DNA from: Anaerorhabdus furcosa
GTDB lineage: Bacteria; Bacillota_I; Bacilli_A; Erysipelotrichales; Erysipelotrichaceae
Assembly: GCF_900167375.1 (NCBI RefSeq)
Contig: NZ_FUWY01000002.1
Location: 124,001 to 188,000 of the forward strand
Direction: 5' to 3'
DNA: 64,000 bases
A program made the position numbers and the translations under genes. This document shows positions 34,384-43,753 of the stretch, piece after piece (positions within the stretch are counted from its first letter, which is position 1; each line of letters begins with the position of its first letter). Under the pieces are notes generated by a model. It was not told where the DNA came from, did no database searches, and saw only the letters and a program-made list of their open reading frames with translations.

Positions 34384-35601
34384 ATGATGGAAGAATACAA
34401 AGAATTACAAAACTATAAAATAATTGATTATGTTAAATACATAGCGGCAATTATGATTGTATGTATTCATTGTACACAACTATTTCCAATTGATATTTTG
34501 GATTTCTTTTTTAGACAAATTATATGTCGAGTAGCCGTTCCTTTCTTTTTTATAAGCAGTGCATATTTCTTTAGAAAGGGATACAATAAGGATCAAAAGT
34601 ATTTGGGGAAGTATTTGAAAAAATCGATTTATTCTTATTTATTATGGAGTATTATTTTTCTACCGATCGGTTTAAATTGGATTCAACAGAACTTAACAAT
34701 TTCAGAAGAACTTATGCCCATAGCATTTTTAGTTGGCTTATTTCATACCGGTACTTATTATCATCTATGGTATATTCCAGCAATGATATTTTCTTTGTTT
34801 GCGATTACAAAATTACTGAAATATTTTGGATATAAAACAATCATTATCGTGTGCTTTGGATTTTTCTTATTTGGTAGTATTGAGACTTATTATGGGTTTT
34901 TGCAAAATGGATGGTTTAAAGATTTCTTCGATTTATTAATTAGTTTTATGTTTACAACAAGAAGTGGACTTTTTTATGGATTGATATTTGTAACGTTGGG
35001 ATTTTATATAGTTGATCATCAAGAAGATTTAAGGCGAAATATAAAAGGCATGAGAATAGCGACAATAGTTTGTGCACTACTTTTAATCATTGAAGGGTTT
35101 GCTATTTACAATGTACCAGGTTTAGATATGAATTTTCTAATCATGTTAGTTCCATTTAGTTTTGTTTCTTTTATCACATTATTAAGCTGTCCAATAGCGA
35201 TTAAAAATGATACACGTAGAGTACGTGAATTATCGAAATACATTTACTTTATACATCCTGTATGCATTGTTATTATTGAAGAAATTGGGAAGGCTTTTGA
35301 TTTACCTATTTTAGCTAGTGGGATTGTTAGTTTAGTCTTCATTTTAATTCTGTCCCATATGCTAAGTAGCTTTATCATTGTTTTGCATCAAGTCTATCTA
35401 AAACGCAAAACAATCTTCTTTTCATTAATTATTGGAATGTTGTTTACTTCAATTACTGCAAGTTATTTCTATGAGCAAATACCATCTTCATTTGTGGTTA
35501 AATTTGAATGGACTTCTTGTATATGTTTCTTCCTTAGCTTTACAAGCTGTTACTTACTTACATTACGCAAAATAAGAAAGCAGGGGAGATTAAACTTTTA
35601 A
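34384..35601 (+). CDS. Membrane acyltransferase (acyltransferase 3 family)
   Basis: The 405-residue protein has about ten membrane helices. It opens KIIDYVKYIAAIMIVCIHCTQ with the family His (ICRVAVPFFFISSAYFF follows) and contains HLWYIPAMIF, another typical acyltransferase-3 segment. Enzymes of this family acylate sugars of surface polymers or antibiotics; some (VanT-like) have other uses. A GGGGGG run is upstream, and either ATG 34384 or 34387 may be used. It is a single gene under the palindromic operator. Confidence 0.85.
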   Translation: MMEEYKELQNYKIIDYVKYIAAIMIVCIHCTQLFPIDILDFFFRQIICRVAVPFFFISSAYFFRKGYNKDQKYLGKYLKKSIYSYLLWSIIFLPIGLNWIQQNLTISEELMPIAFLVGLFHTGTYYHLWYIPAMIFSLFAITKLLKYFGYKTIIIVCFGFFLFGSIETYYGFLQNGWFKDFFDLLISFMFTTRSGLFYGLIFVTLGFYIVDHQEDLRRNIKGMRIATIVCALLLIIEGFAIYNVPGLDMNFLIMLVPFSFVSFITLLSCPIAIKNDTRRVRELSKYIYFIHPVCIVIIEEIGKAFDLPILASGIVSLVFILILSHMLSSFIIVLHQVYLKRKTIFFSLIIGMLFTSITASYFYEQIPSSFVVKFEWTSCICFFLSFTSCYLLTLRKIRKQGRLNF

Positions 35602-35651
35602 TTATTCCTGAATTGACATCCACCTGAAAACATAATAATATGGGATAACAT

Positions 35652-35663
35652 AAAGTTAACTTT
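35652..35663. promoter_or_regulatory. MerR-type operator
   Basis: AAAGTTAACTTT is a perfect 12-bp palindrome followed by TAGGGTTAG, the form seen in promoters of small MerR-family activators. It lies 37 bases before the regulator's start and suggests autoregulation. Confidence 0.55.
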
Positions 35664-35699
35664 AGGGTTAGTGTTGAGATTAACACATGGAGGATGATC

Positions 35700-36143
35700 G
35701 TGTATACAATTGGGCAAATATCAAAAATGTTTAACTTACCTATATCAACACTTAGGTATTATGATGCAGAAAGTCTATTTCCAAACATGCAAAAAATATC
35801 AGGGATTCGCCAATTTTCAGAAAAGGAAATTGAAAGATTGAGAATTATAGAATGTTTGAAAAGATCGGGTTTAGAAATAAAAGATATCAAACAATTTATG
35901 GAATGGTCCACTCAAGGGAATAAAACATATGAGCAACGTAAGCAATTGTTTGAAAATCAAAAACAAGTTGTTCAAGCAGAGATGAAGAAATTAGAAAAAG
36001 TGATGGATATGCTGGAATACAAATGTTGGTATTATAGTAAGGCCATTGAGGATGGGTGTGAAGATGAAATCTATGAAATGTTACCAGACCATCTACCTCA
36101 AGACATTCAAAAGCATTATGATAATGCACATCGAGATGAATGA
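35700..36143 (+). CDS. MerR-family transcriptional regulator
   Basis: The 147-residue protein has the MerR HTH YTIGQISKMFNLPISTLRYYD, the wing after SGIRQFSEKEIERL, and a dimerising coiled coil (about 80-118). It lacks a Cys-based metal site. The single Cys residues near the end do not make one, so it is more like the aldehyde/stress type (AdhR/YfmP group). GTG 35700 is the likely start because GGAGG (35689-35693) touches the frame's ATG at 35694. A hairpin that could terminate it lies at 36253. Confidence 0.85.
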   Translation: MYTIGQISKMFNLPISTLRYYDAESLFPNMQKISGIRQFSEKEIERLRIIECLKRSGLEIKDIKQFMEWSTQGNKTYEQRKQLFENQKQVVQAEMKKLEKVMDMLEYKCWYYSKAIEDGCEDEIYEMLPDHLPQDIQKHYDNAHRDE

Positions 36144-36252
36144 AACCTTTACCTCTAATGAGATGGTTTTAAATTAGATTAAACTAAGATTCATCTTACG
36201 ATTGCAATTATATTCAGGGGTAGTGTATGCTTAAAATAATAGAAATAAAACT

Positions 36253-36277
36253 AAAGGATGATAAATTCATCCTTTTT
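36253..36277 (+). terminator. Hairpin terminator between the MerR and acetate kinase genes
   Basis: AAAGGATGA (36253-36261) and TCATCCTTT (36267-36275) form a nine-base stem with a five-base loop, followed by only two more T. It ends just before the acetate kinase ribosome site, so it could also act as an attenuator. Confidence 0.6.
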
Positions 36278-36293
36278 AATGGAGGGAAGCGAG

Positions 36294-37493
36294 TTGGATA
36301 AAGTATTAGTCATTAATGCAGGAAGTAGTTCAATCAAATATCAATTAATTGAGATGCCTTATGAAGTTAAAGTATCCTCAGGATTAATAGAGAAAATTGG
36401 TGAAAAAGAAGCTGTATTAACATTAATCTACAATGGAAATAAAACAGTTTATCATCAAGAATTAAGCAATCATAAAGAAGCTTTTCATTTTCTTGTAGAA
36501 AAACTAATAGAGAATAAAGTGATTTATACTATTGGAGATATTGTAGCTTGTGGTCACCGTGTTGCCCATGGTGGTGAATATTTTAAAAAAAGTGAGATGA
36601 TTACTGAAGATGTTGTTGCTAAAATTAAAGAAATCGAATATCTAGCTCCATTACACAATCCAATAAATCTTCAAGGATATGAGGAGATGAAGAAGATATT
36701 AAGTCATGCGATTCATGTTGCAGTATTTGATACATCCTTTCATCAAGATATTTCAAGCGAAGTGTATACTTACCCAATACCATATCGATACTATAAGAAA
36801 TATGGAATGAGAAAATATGGATTTCATGGAACAAGTTATCGAAATGTTGTTCGAAGAGTTGAGGAGATATTAGGTAAAGAAAAAAGTGGAAGAATCATAG
36901 CTTGTCATTTGGGAAATGGAGCTTCTATTGTTGCAATAAAAGATGGAAAGTCAATTAATACTTCTATGGGATTAACACCCTTAGGTGGTCTTATGATGGG
37001 AACTAGATGTGGTGATCTTGATCCATCAATTGTGGAGTTCATAGCACAGAAAGAAAACATAGCTGTTGAAGAAGTATTAAACCAATTAAATAGAGAAAGT
37101 GGAATTTTAGGTGTATCTGAACTCTCAAATGATTTACGTGATGTTAGAAAAGCAGCGAATGATGGTGATGAGCAATCAAAACTAGCATTGGAAATGTATG
37201 CAGAGAGAATTGCAAGTTATATTGGTGCCTATTATGTTCAATTAGGTGGTTTAGATACTTTGGTCTTCACTGCAGGGGTTGGTGAAAATGACTATCGCAT
37301 GCGTGAGTGCATAGTAGACAAAATAAAAGAGGCACTTGGAATAGAACTAGACTATGACAAAAATTCGAGCACCATGGGAAGTGAGGCGATAATATCTACC
37401 ACAAATTCAATGGTGAATCTTGTTGTCGTGGTTGCAGATGAAGAAATTGTAATTGCTAGAGATTGTTATGAGATATTTCAAAATAAAGTATAG
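36294..37493 (+). CDS. ackA: Acetate kinase
   Basis: The 399-residue protein matches acetate kinase over its whole length: VLVINAGSSSIKYQLIEMP at the start, CGHRVAHGGEYF, VAVFDTSFHQDI, RKYGFHGTSYRNVVRRVEEI, HLGNGASIVAIKDGKSINTS, MGLTPLGGLMMGTRCGDLDP and FTAGVGEND. The catalytic Asp (FDTSFH) and Arg residues are present. It interconverts acetyl phosphate and acetate with ATP yield. The start is TTG 36294, seven bases after GGAGGG; the longer frame from 36258 runs through a hairpin and is rejected. No phosphotransacetylase gene is next to it. Confidence 0.95.
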   Translation: MDKVLVINAGSSSIKYQLIEMPYEVKVSSGLIEKIGEKEAVLTLIYNGNKTVYHQELSNHKEAFHFLVEKLIENKVIYTIGDIVACGHRVAHGGEYFKKSEMITEDVVAKIKEIEYLAPLHNPINLQGYEEMKKILSHAIHVAVFDTSFHQDISSEVYTYPIPYRYYKKYGMRKYGFHGTSYRNVVRRVEEILGKEKSGRIIACHLGNGASIVAIKDGKSINTSMGLTPLGGLMMGTRCGDLDPSIVEFIAQKENIAVEEVLNQLNRESGILGVSELSNDLRDVRKAANDGDEQSKLALEMYAERIASYIGAYYVQLGGLDTLVFTAGVGENDYRMRECIVDKIKEALGIELDYDKNSSTMGSEAIISTTNSMVNLVVVVADEEIVIARDCYEIFQNKV

Positions 37494-37619
37494 CGCTTAA
37501 CAATAATAATAATTTAATTCGCTTCTTGTAATGTGGAAAAGCGAAAATTAATGAAATAAAGAATTTTATAGTAAATGAAAAATAGCTGGATTTAAAAGAA
37601 AACTTAAGCTATTTTTTAT

Positions 37620-37683
37620 TTGACAAAGGAATAATATGTGTTATGATGTCTTATATAAAAGAGATGTCATAACACGTATTATT
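37620..37683. promoter_or_regulatory. Promoter overlapped by a long inverted repeat, GntR-type operator
   Basis: TTGACA (37620-37625) and TATGAT (37642-37647) are 16 bases apart. An inverted repeat with 22-bp arms (37630-37651 and 37662-37683; three mismatches; core GTGTTATGA/TCATAACAC) covers the spacer and the -10 box. It lies upstream of the GntR gene and PTS operon and is the probable site of autorepression. Confidence 0.7.
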
Positions 37684-37723
37684 GAATGTATGATATAATA
37701 CGATAAATACAATGGAGGATGTT

Positions 37724-38455
37724 ATGAGTAATCTACACAGTAATGTTGCATCACCTTTATATCAACAACTCTATGATGCAATCATGGAAAAAATTACGCT
37801 TGGTGAGTACCAAGTAGGGAATCAAATTCCTTCTGAAGAACAATTAAGTCAAATTTATAAAGTGAGTCGTATTACAGTAAGAAGTGCAATTCAAAAACTT
37901 TGTGATGATAATGTACTTGTTAAGAAACACGGAAAAGGAACTTTTGTTTCATTGCCTGTTTATACTGAAATGGTAAGTGCAGAAGGTAGTTTTACAAAGT
38001 CATGTTTACAAATGGGGCAAGTACCTAGTACTGAAATAATCTTTAAAGGATTAAGGAATGTAGATAAGCGTATTTGTAGTCAATTGAATATTGATGAACA
38101 AGAAAAAGTGATTCATATTCAGCGTCTTAGATTGATTGATGGACGTGCAAGTATGTTAGAAGAAGACTATTTCATCTCGAGTTTTGACTTTATGCTAAGT
38201 AAAAATGTTGAGCAACAACCTTTACTAGATGTAATAAGAGAAAATACAGGAAACACTGCGAAATTCTTTGATGATGTAATTGAAATAAAGTATGCTACAA
38301 AAGAGCAAGCAAAATATCTTGATTGTGTTGTGGGGACACCATTACTTTATATTAGTCAGTTAGTTGTAGGGGATATGAATCAAGTACTTTACTACAATGA
38401 ACAATATATTCGAAGTGATATTTATAAATTTTCAGTAAGATCAACAAATAAGTAG
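37724..38455 (+). CDS. GntR/HutC-family regulator of the PTS operon
   Basis: The 243-residue protein has a GntR winged helix (SPLYQQLYDAIMEKITLG, IPSEEQLSQIYKVSRITVRS, KHGKGTFVS) and a UTRA ligand-binding domain (about 90-238). HutC-type members usually sense a phosphorylated sugar or related metabolite. ATG 37724 is chosen because GGAGG overlaps the frame's earlier ATG. The gene is directly upstream of the mannose-family PTS genes, so the inducer is probably their sugar phosphate. Confidence 0.9.
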   Translation: MSNLHSNVASPLYQQLYDAIMEKITLGEYQVGNQIPSEEQLSQIYKVSRITVRSAIQKLCDDNVLVKKHGKGTFVSLPVYTEMVSAEGSFTKSCLQMGQVPSTEIIFKGLRNVDKRICSQLNIDEQEKVIHIQRLRLIDGRASMLEEDYFISSFDFMLSKNVEQQPLLDVIRENTGNTAKFFDDVIEIKYATKEQAKYLDCVVGTPLLYISQLVVGDMNQVLYYNEQYIRSDIYKFSVRSTNK

Positions 38456-38522
38456 TATTCCAAAATAAATAAAAATAATTTTTAAAAGATGTTTTTAGTG
38501 TACCCAAAAAGAGGAGAACAGT

Positions 38523-38942
38523 ATGAGAAAGTTAATCTTAGCATCACATGGGCATCTAGCAGAAGGTATGAAAGATGCAGCAAAGTTAATCACGGGAGAC
38601 TTAGCAGAATCAATAGAAACTTATTGTCTATTACCTGGGCAATCACCTTCGGATTATGCAGCAGTATTACAAATAGAAATTCAATCTAATCCAGAAACAG
38701 AATTTGTTATTGTAACTGATTTGTATGGTGCAAGTGTATGTTCATCTATGATGCCATTGACATTAAATCCAAATGTTAAGTTATTTAGTGGACTATGCTT
38801 ATCCATGGTACTTAATTTACTCTTGAGTTATGTTGAACCATTAACACAACTTACAATACAAGAGGTGGTAAATCAATCACAAGATGGTATTCAATTTATT
38901 GAAATTGAAAATCAATCGGATCAAGTCGAAAATGACTTTTAG
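38523..38942 (+). CDS. PTS mannose-family EIIA component
   Basis: The 139-residue protein begins KLILASHGHLAEGMKDAAKL, with the phosphorylated His at position 9, and has FVIVTDLYGASVCSSMM, the family's D-L-x-G-x-S box. It passes phosphate from HPr to the separate EIIB encoded two genes downstream. GAGGAG precedes the ATG. It is the first transport gene of the operon. Confidence 0.9.
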   Translation: MRKLILASHGHLAEGMKDAAKLITGDLAESIETYCLLPGQSPSDYAAVLQIEIQSNPETEFVIVTDLYGASVCSSMMPLTLNPNVKLFSGLCLSMVLNLLLSYVEPLTQLTIQEVVNQSQDGIQFIEIENQSDQVENDF

Positions 38943-38956
38943 AAAGAGGGAGAATA

Positions 38957-39691
38957 ATGAGTAGAGATTTTTTGTCGCTATTTCAAAATGAGAAACCAAT
39001 TATTGGTATGATTCATCTTAAAGGAGATGATGACGAAGATGTATTTGAAAGAGCAAAAAGAGAAATAGAAATTTATGTAAGTAACGGAATTGATGGAATT
39101 ATTTTAGAAACCTATTTTGGTAATTACTATCAACTGGAAAGAATATTAAGCTATGTAGAAGAAAGTAATCTTCCGATTCCTTATGGTGTTAATTGTTTAA
39201 ATGTGGATCACTTAGGTTTTCATTTAGCGAATAAATATCATGCACAATTTGTTCAGATTGATTCAGTAGTGGGTCATGTAAGAGAAAGAGATGAAGCTTC
39301 GCTTCATGAATTCTTCAAATTGGAAAGAGAAAACTCAGAAGCTTGTTTAATTGGTGGAGTAAGGTTTAAATATCAACCTGTATTATCGATTCATACAGTT
39401 GAGGAAGATTTGAAAACAGCAATGACACGATGTGATGGAATTTGTGTTACTGGTGATGCTACTGGAGAAAATACGTCAATCGAAAAAATAAAACAGTTCA
39501 AAGAAGTTGTAAAAGATTTTCCAGTTATTGTAGCAGCAGGAATTACAAAAGATACATTAGAAGAACAAATGACTATAGCAGATGCAGCAATTATTGGTAG
39601 CTATTTCAAAGATACACGTGTTGATACAGGTGATGTATGTGCTGAGCATGTGAAAGAAATTACTGACATCATAAAAAGAATGAGAGGATAA
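38957..39691 (+). CDS. BtpA/SgcQ-family TIM-barrel protein
   Basis: The 244-residue protein opens KPIIGMIHLKGDDDEDVFER and shows DGIILETYFGNYY, YGVNCLNVDHLG, FVQIDSVVGHV, CDGICVTGDATG and VAAGITKD: a TIM barrel of the BtpA/SgcQ family. BtpA was named for photosystem I, but in non-photosynthetic bacteria members sit in PTS operons, as SgcQ does, and are thought to act on the imported sugar phosphate. The gene is between EIIA and EIIB, 14 bases after the former and four before the latter, so it is surely part of this pathway. The reaction is unknown. Confidence 0.82.
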   Translation: MSRDFLSLFQNEKPIIGMIHLKGDDDEDVFERAKREIEIYVSNGIDGIILETYFGNYYQLERILSYVEESNLPIPYGVNCLNVDHLGFHLANKYHAQFVQIDSVVGHVRERDEASLHEFFKLERENSEACLIGGVRFKYQPVLSIHTVEEDLKTAMTRCDGICVTGDATGENTSIEKIKQFKEVVKDFPVIVAAGITKDTLEEQMTIADAAIIGSYFKDTRVDTGDVCAEHVKEITDIIKRMRG

Positions 39692-39695
39692 ACAA

Positions 39696-40169
39696 ATGAT
39701 AAATCTAGTAAGAATTGATCACCGTCTACTTCATGGGCAAGTAGCCTTTGCATGGACTAAGAGTTTAGGTACAGATTGTATTCTTATCGCAAATGATGAA
39801 GTTGCAAAAGATAATCTAAGAATGTCTGCACTAAGAATGGCAACGCCAAGTGGTGTGAAACTAGTGATTAAAAGTATTGAAGATTCAGTACAAGCTTTAA
39901 ATTCAGGGGTAACTGATAAATATCATTTGATGGTTATACTTGAATCAATTAAAGATGCGGATGAACTAACTAAACAAGTACCTTCTATTAAAAATATTAA
40001 TTTAGGTGGTGTAAAAACTGAAGAAGGGAAGAAACAAATATCAATGGCAGTCTTTGTTTCTCAAGAAGAGATTGCAAGATTAAACCAGATGAACCAAAGA
40101 GGAATCTCAGTAGAAGTAAAAATGGTACCGGAAGATAAGGGTCAAAATGTAATGGACCTTATTAAATAA
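39696..40169 (+). CDS. PTS mannose-family EIIB component
   Basis: The 157-residue protein starts INLVRIDHRLLHGQVAFAWT, the EIIB signature with the phosphorylated His in L-H-G-Q-V. The later KNINLGGVKTEEGKKQISM agrees with the family. It receives phosphate from EIIA and gives it to the sugar in the EIIC/EIID channel. It is tightly spaced with its neighbours. Confidence 0.92.
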   Translation: MINLVRIDHRLLHGQVAFAWTKSLGTDCILIANDEVAKDNLRMSALRMATPSGVKLVIKSIEDSVQALNSGVTDKYHLMVILESIKDADELTKQVPSIKNINLGGVKTEEGKKQISMAVFVSQEEIARLNQMNQRGISVEVKMVPEDKGQNVMDLIK

Positions 40170-40184
40170 AAGGAGGATAGTAAA

Positions 40185-40958
40185 ATGATAGTACAAGCAT
40201 TATTGATTTTCTGTATTGCTGCCTTTGGTTACTTGAATAGCTTTTTTGCAAGTTCAAACATTGGTAGACCACTAGTAGTTTCCACATTAGTTGGCTTAGC
40301 TTTAAATGATTTAAGAACAGGGATTATTGCAGGGGCAACATTAGAACTTGTTTGGTTAGGGGCATTCCCAATTGGAGCAAGCAATCCACCAGATTATACC
40401 TCTGGTGCAATCCTTGGAACAGCTTATGTAATTCTTACCGGAGCAGATGTAGCTTCAGCAGTATTACTAGCAGTTCCAGTAGCAACATTAACAGCTCTAT
40501 TATCAAACTTCATGATGATGTTCGTTGTTCCAATTATTGGACACAGAGCAGATCGCTATGCAGATAAAGGAGATTGTAACGGTGTTGATATGATGCATTA
40601 TCTTGCAATAGTAGTTCAAATCATTCCACAAGCAGGAATTGTAGCTCTAGCATTCTACTTTGGACAACCTGTAATTGAAAGTGTTATTGCAAGCATTCCA
40701 CAATGGTTAAATAGTGGATTGAATTATGCAACTGGTATTATCCCAGCAATTGGGTTTGCTATGATTGCAAGAATGATCATGAACAAACAATTAGCTTGTT
40801 TCTTATTTCTTGGATTCTTATTGTGTGCCTATTTAAATATGCCAATTATTGGACTTGCAGGAATTGGTTCATGTATCGTAGCATTCTTATATTTCAATGA
40901 AAAAAGAAACAATACAGTAGTTATGGATGGAGGTGTACAAGATGACAATGAGTTCTAG
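40185..40958 (+). CDS. PTS mannose-family EIIC component
   Basis: The 257-residue membrane protein has at least six helices. It contains the EIIC-Man stretch ASSNIGRPLVVSTLVGL, followed by LNDLRTGIIAGATLELVWLG and GASNPPDYTSGAILGTA. It forms the sugar channel with EIID. The last codons overlap the EIID gene by 17 bases. GGAGG precedes the ATG. Confidence 0.92.
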   Translation: MIVQALLIFCIAAFGYLNSFFASSNIGRPLVVSTLVGLALNDLRTGIIAGATLELVWLGAFPIGASNPPDYTSGAILGTAYVILTGADVASAVLLAVPVATLTALLSNFMMMFVVPIIGHRADRYADKGDCNGVDMMHYLAIVVQIIPQAGIVALAFYFGQPVIESVIASIPQWLNSGLNYATGIIPAIGFAMIARMIMNKQLACFLFLGFLLCAYLNMPIIGLAGIGSCIVAFLYFNEKRNNTVVMDGGVQDDNEF

Positions 40959-41772
40959 TAGCATGAAGAAACTTACTAAAAAAGAATTAAATCAAATCTT
41001 TATTCGTTCATGTCAATTAGATATTTCGTGGGACTATGAACGACAACAACACATTGCATATGCTTATGCACTTACTCCTGTTGTACGTAAATTATATCCA
41101 AACAAAGAAGATGAAGAAAAGAGAATTGAAGCATTAAGACGTGGACTTGAATTCATGGCAATTACACCACAAATATCTCCATTACTGATGGGTATCAATG
41201 CTGCAATGGAAGAAGAAAATGCCAATAATAGTAGTTTTGATGGCAACTCTATCAACGCGGTTAAGACTTCATTAATGGGACCGTTAGCAGGTATTGGGGA
41301 TTCATTAATTCCAGGAACATTACGTATCATTGCTGCAGGTATTGCCATTTCATTTGCATCGGCAGGAAATATTTTAGGACCTATTCTTTATTTGCTGATA
41401 TTTAATATTCCAGCATTTATTATTCGTTGGTATAGTTTGAAGTTTGGTTATTCATTTGGATCAAGCTTCATTGAAAAAATCGCAAAAAGCGGCATTATGA
41501 ATAAAGTATCTTATTATGCAGGTATTGTAGGATTAATGGTTATTGGTGGTATGATTTGTCAACAAATCTGGTTGGATTTACCAATCATGGTAGGTAGTGG
41601 AGACTTTGCACAACCATTAACATATTACCTTGATCAAATTATGCCTTGTTTAATTCAACTTGGTGTCTTCGGATTCATGTATTGGATTCTTGGTAAAAAA
41701 GTAAAAACAACAACAATTTTATTATCACTTGTTGTTGTATGTTGTGCAGTATCATTCATCTTTGGTTTATAA
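40942..41772 (+). CDS. PTS mannose-family EIID component
   Basis: The 276-residue protein has the EIID features FIRSCQLDISWDYERQQHIA, the cytoplasmic A-I-T-P-Q-I-S-P region, KTSLMGPLAGIGDSLIPGT and three C-terminal helices. ATG 40942 follows GGAGG by eight bases; the frame's ATG at 40927 overlaps that site and is rejected. It is the last gene of the operon. A palindromic terminator follows at 41786. The imported sugar is unknown. Confidence 0.92.
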   Translation: MTMSSSSMKKLTKKELNQIFIRSCQLDISWDYERQQHIAYAYALTPVVRKLYPNKEDEEKRIEALRRGLEFMAITPQISPLLMGINAAMEEENANNSSFDGNSINAVKTSLMGPLAGIGDSLIPGTLRIIAAGIAISFASAGNILGPILYLLIFNIPAFIIRWYSLKFGYSFGSSFIEKIAKSGIMNKVSYYAGIVGLMVIGGMICQQIWLDLPIMVGSGDFAQPLTYYLDQIMPCLIQLGVFGFMYWILGKKVKTTTILLSLVVVCCAVSFIFGL

Positions 41773-41785
41773 TATTGTAAAAGTA

Positions 41786-41807
41786 AAAAGATGCCTAGGC
41801 ATCTTTT
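41786..41807. terminator. Bidirectional terminator between the PTS operon and the AI-2E permease gene
   Basis: AAAAGATGCC and GGCATCTTTT flank a TA centre to make a perfect 22-bp palindrome. Both strands end in T, so it serves both converging genes. Confidence 0.85.
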
Positions 41808-41821
41808 CTTTTGCATTAATC

Positions 41822-42895
41822 TTATTTAAAGATTTTAATTGTTCCATCATCATTTAGATGTTTAAGAAGTGAAAGTGTAATTGGTAGTCCAAATAATCCC
41901 AACATACCAAAGAGCTTTGTACCAATAAACATACTTAATAAGGTAACTACTGGATGAAGCCCAATTTGTTGACCTACAATTTTTGGTTCAATGATATTTC
42001 GAATAACGGTAATCACAAGGTAAACCACCAATAAACCAATGGATAATGCATAATTACCTTGGAATGCTACAAGAATAATCCAAGGAATCATAATTCCACC
42101 AGTTCCAAGAACAGGTAGAATATCAAATATTGAGATTAAAAATGCAATAAAGATAGAATTCTCAACTTGAATAATACTTAAGCCAATTGCTAACTCCACA
42201 AAAGTAATAAACATAATTAAAGCATAAGAGCGAATACAAACAAATAGAGTACCAACAATATAGTCTTTTATATGTCTTAATAAATTAGCAGTTTTTGGTG
42301 TTAGTTGACGATTTAGAAATGAAACAACTTGATTGTAATCTGAAGCAATAAAGAATGTTGAAATAATTGTAAATAGTATTCTAATTAATAATTCAGGTAA
42401 TGATGTTGCATAACTTGATATAAGGGAAATCACTTGTACCGATAAGCTAGATAATAAATCGCCTAGAGCTTTAAGTGATTGATTAAATAAATCGTTTAAT
42501 GTTTGTACCAATTGCGGATCCATAGTTCTAAAAGTATTTTCAATGGCCTCAAAGAAGTTCATCAACAATGGACTTAATTCTGTAGTATAGAATTCAGGTA
42601 GAAAAGCAAAAGCGTAAGCTATTGCACTACCAAGACGAATTGTAAGCAAGACGATAACAACCCCGATGGTTGAATAAAACAGAATAACCATGAGTATTGA
42701 TGCTAACTTCGAAGGCAGTTTGAATTTTTTTGTAACCCAATTTGTAGGTTTTCTCAAAATATAAGCAATAAAAAATGCAATGATAAATGGAGCAAGCAAG
42801 CCTAAACCATATTTAATAACAAAAAATACAAGTATTGCAATGATTGCAATATATAATGAATTAATAATAAAGTTCTTCTTTTTTTCTATATTCAC
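41822..42895 (-). CDS. AI-2E family permease (PurR/YdiK-type)
   Basis: The 357-residue protein has about eight membrane helices, paired at the N-terminus with a basic loop (YILRKPTNWVTKKFKLP) and clustered at the C-terminus. The segments DILPVLGTGGIMIPWIIL and PKIVGQQIGLHPVVTLLSMF are hallmarks of the AI-2E transporter family. Members export small molecules or exchange Na+/H+; substrate unknown here. It is a single gene converging on the PTS operon, with the ATG preceded by GGAGGT. Confidence 0.87.
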   Translation of the reverse strand: MNIEKKKNFIINSLYIAIIAILVFFVIKYGLGLLAPFIIAFFIAYILRKPTNWVTKKFKLPSKLASILMVILFYSTIGVVIVLLTIRLGSAIAYAFAFLPEFYTTELSPLLMNFFEAIENTFRTMDPQLVQTLNDLFNQSLKALGDLLSSLSVQVISLISSYATSLPELLIRILFTIISTFFIASDYNQVVSFLNRQLTPKTANLLRHIKDYIVGTLFVCIRSYALIMFITFVELAIGLSIIQVENSIFIAFLISIFDILPVLGTGGIMIPWIILVAFQGNYALSIGLLVVYLVITVIRNIIEPKIVGQQIGLHPVVTLLSMFIGTKLFGMLGLFGLPITLSLLKHLNDDGTIKIFK

Positions 42896-42983
42896 AAATA
42901 CCTCCTACCAAAGTGTTGGTATGTATGTAATTCTAGGGTAAGCAAAAATTAAAGTCAACAAACAAGATGCTGACTTTTGAAAT

Positions 42984-43736
42984 TTATATAATTTTTGTTA
43001 GATAGTAAGGTAATTGTTTACGCCACCATGGCCAATCATGATTTACATCAAATCCCCAATATTCAATTGTTGCGGGAATGTCTTTGTATCGAAATAGTTC
43101 TTCCATTTTTCTCGTATCAACAATCATTTCATCTTCCCATTCACCTTGTCCTACACATAGGATGATATTTCTTTGGCGATATAAATCAACGTAGAAATGA
43201 TCATAATGCATATTTTCGATATATTGAATTGGCGAATTATTGTAGACTAAATCATCACTATAATCTTTGAAGAAGTGGCCAGCATGATAAATACCACTTA
43301 AAGCAATGACAGAATCAAAGAAATCAGGTCTTCTTAAGAAAAAGTTCAATGAGTGGGCAGCACCCATACTACATCCTGTTAATAGAATACCCAAATCCTT
43401 GTGATCATTGGCATCTTTACTAATTTGTTTTACTCTAGGTACAAATTCATCGCAGATGTAATTATACCAACGTTCATGTTGTTCGATTCTATCTCTTGCA
43501 GATTTGTTGGTATTTGACCATGATTCTAAATCAATACTATCTACGCAAAAAAACTGTATCAAACCTTGGTCAATTTGTCTTTGGCAGGCTTCAATCATTT
43601 TGAAATTTTCAAAATCAAAGTATCGTCCATCTTGAGCAGGAAATACAATACAAGGTTTCCCACTATGACCATATACTTTGAATTCCATATCACGATTCAA
43701 ATTAAAACTATACTCTTGAAAATGTTCGATTTTCAT
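42984..43736 (-). CDS. Esterase-family alpha/beta hydrolase
   Basis: The 250-residue protein belongs to the esterase D-like group. It has MEFKVYGHSGKPCIVFPAQD at the start, the nucleophile elbow LTGCSMGAAHSLNFF (Ser near 122), the acid region near VGQGEWEDE, and the final His in DVNHDWPWW. AAGGAG precedes the ATG. It lies 17 bases downstream of the ATP-grasp gene on the same strand, and the two are probably translated from one mRNA. Pairs of this kind occur in other Bacillota; the shared substrate is not known. Confidence 0.82.
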   Translation of the reverse strand: MKIEHFQEYSFNLNRDMEFKVYGHSGKPCIVFPAQDGRYFDFENFKMIEACQRQIDQGLIQFFCVDSIDLESWSNTNKSARDRIEQHERWYNYICDEFVPRVKQISKDANDHKDLGILLTGCSMGAAHSLNFFLRRPDFFDSVIALSGIYHAGHFFKDYSDDLVYNNSPIQYIENMHYDHFYVDLYRQRNIILCVGQGEWEDEMIVDTRKMEELFRYKDIPATIEYWGFDVNHDWPWWRKQLPYYLTKII

Positions 43737-43753
43737 TTTGTTCTCCTTGTAAT

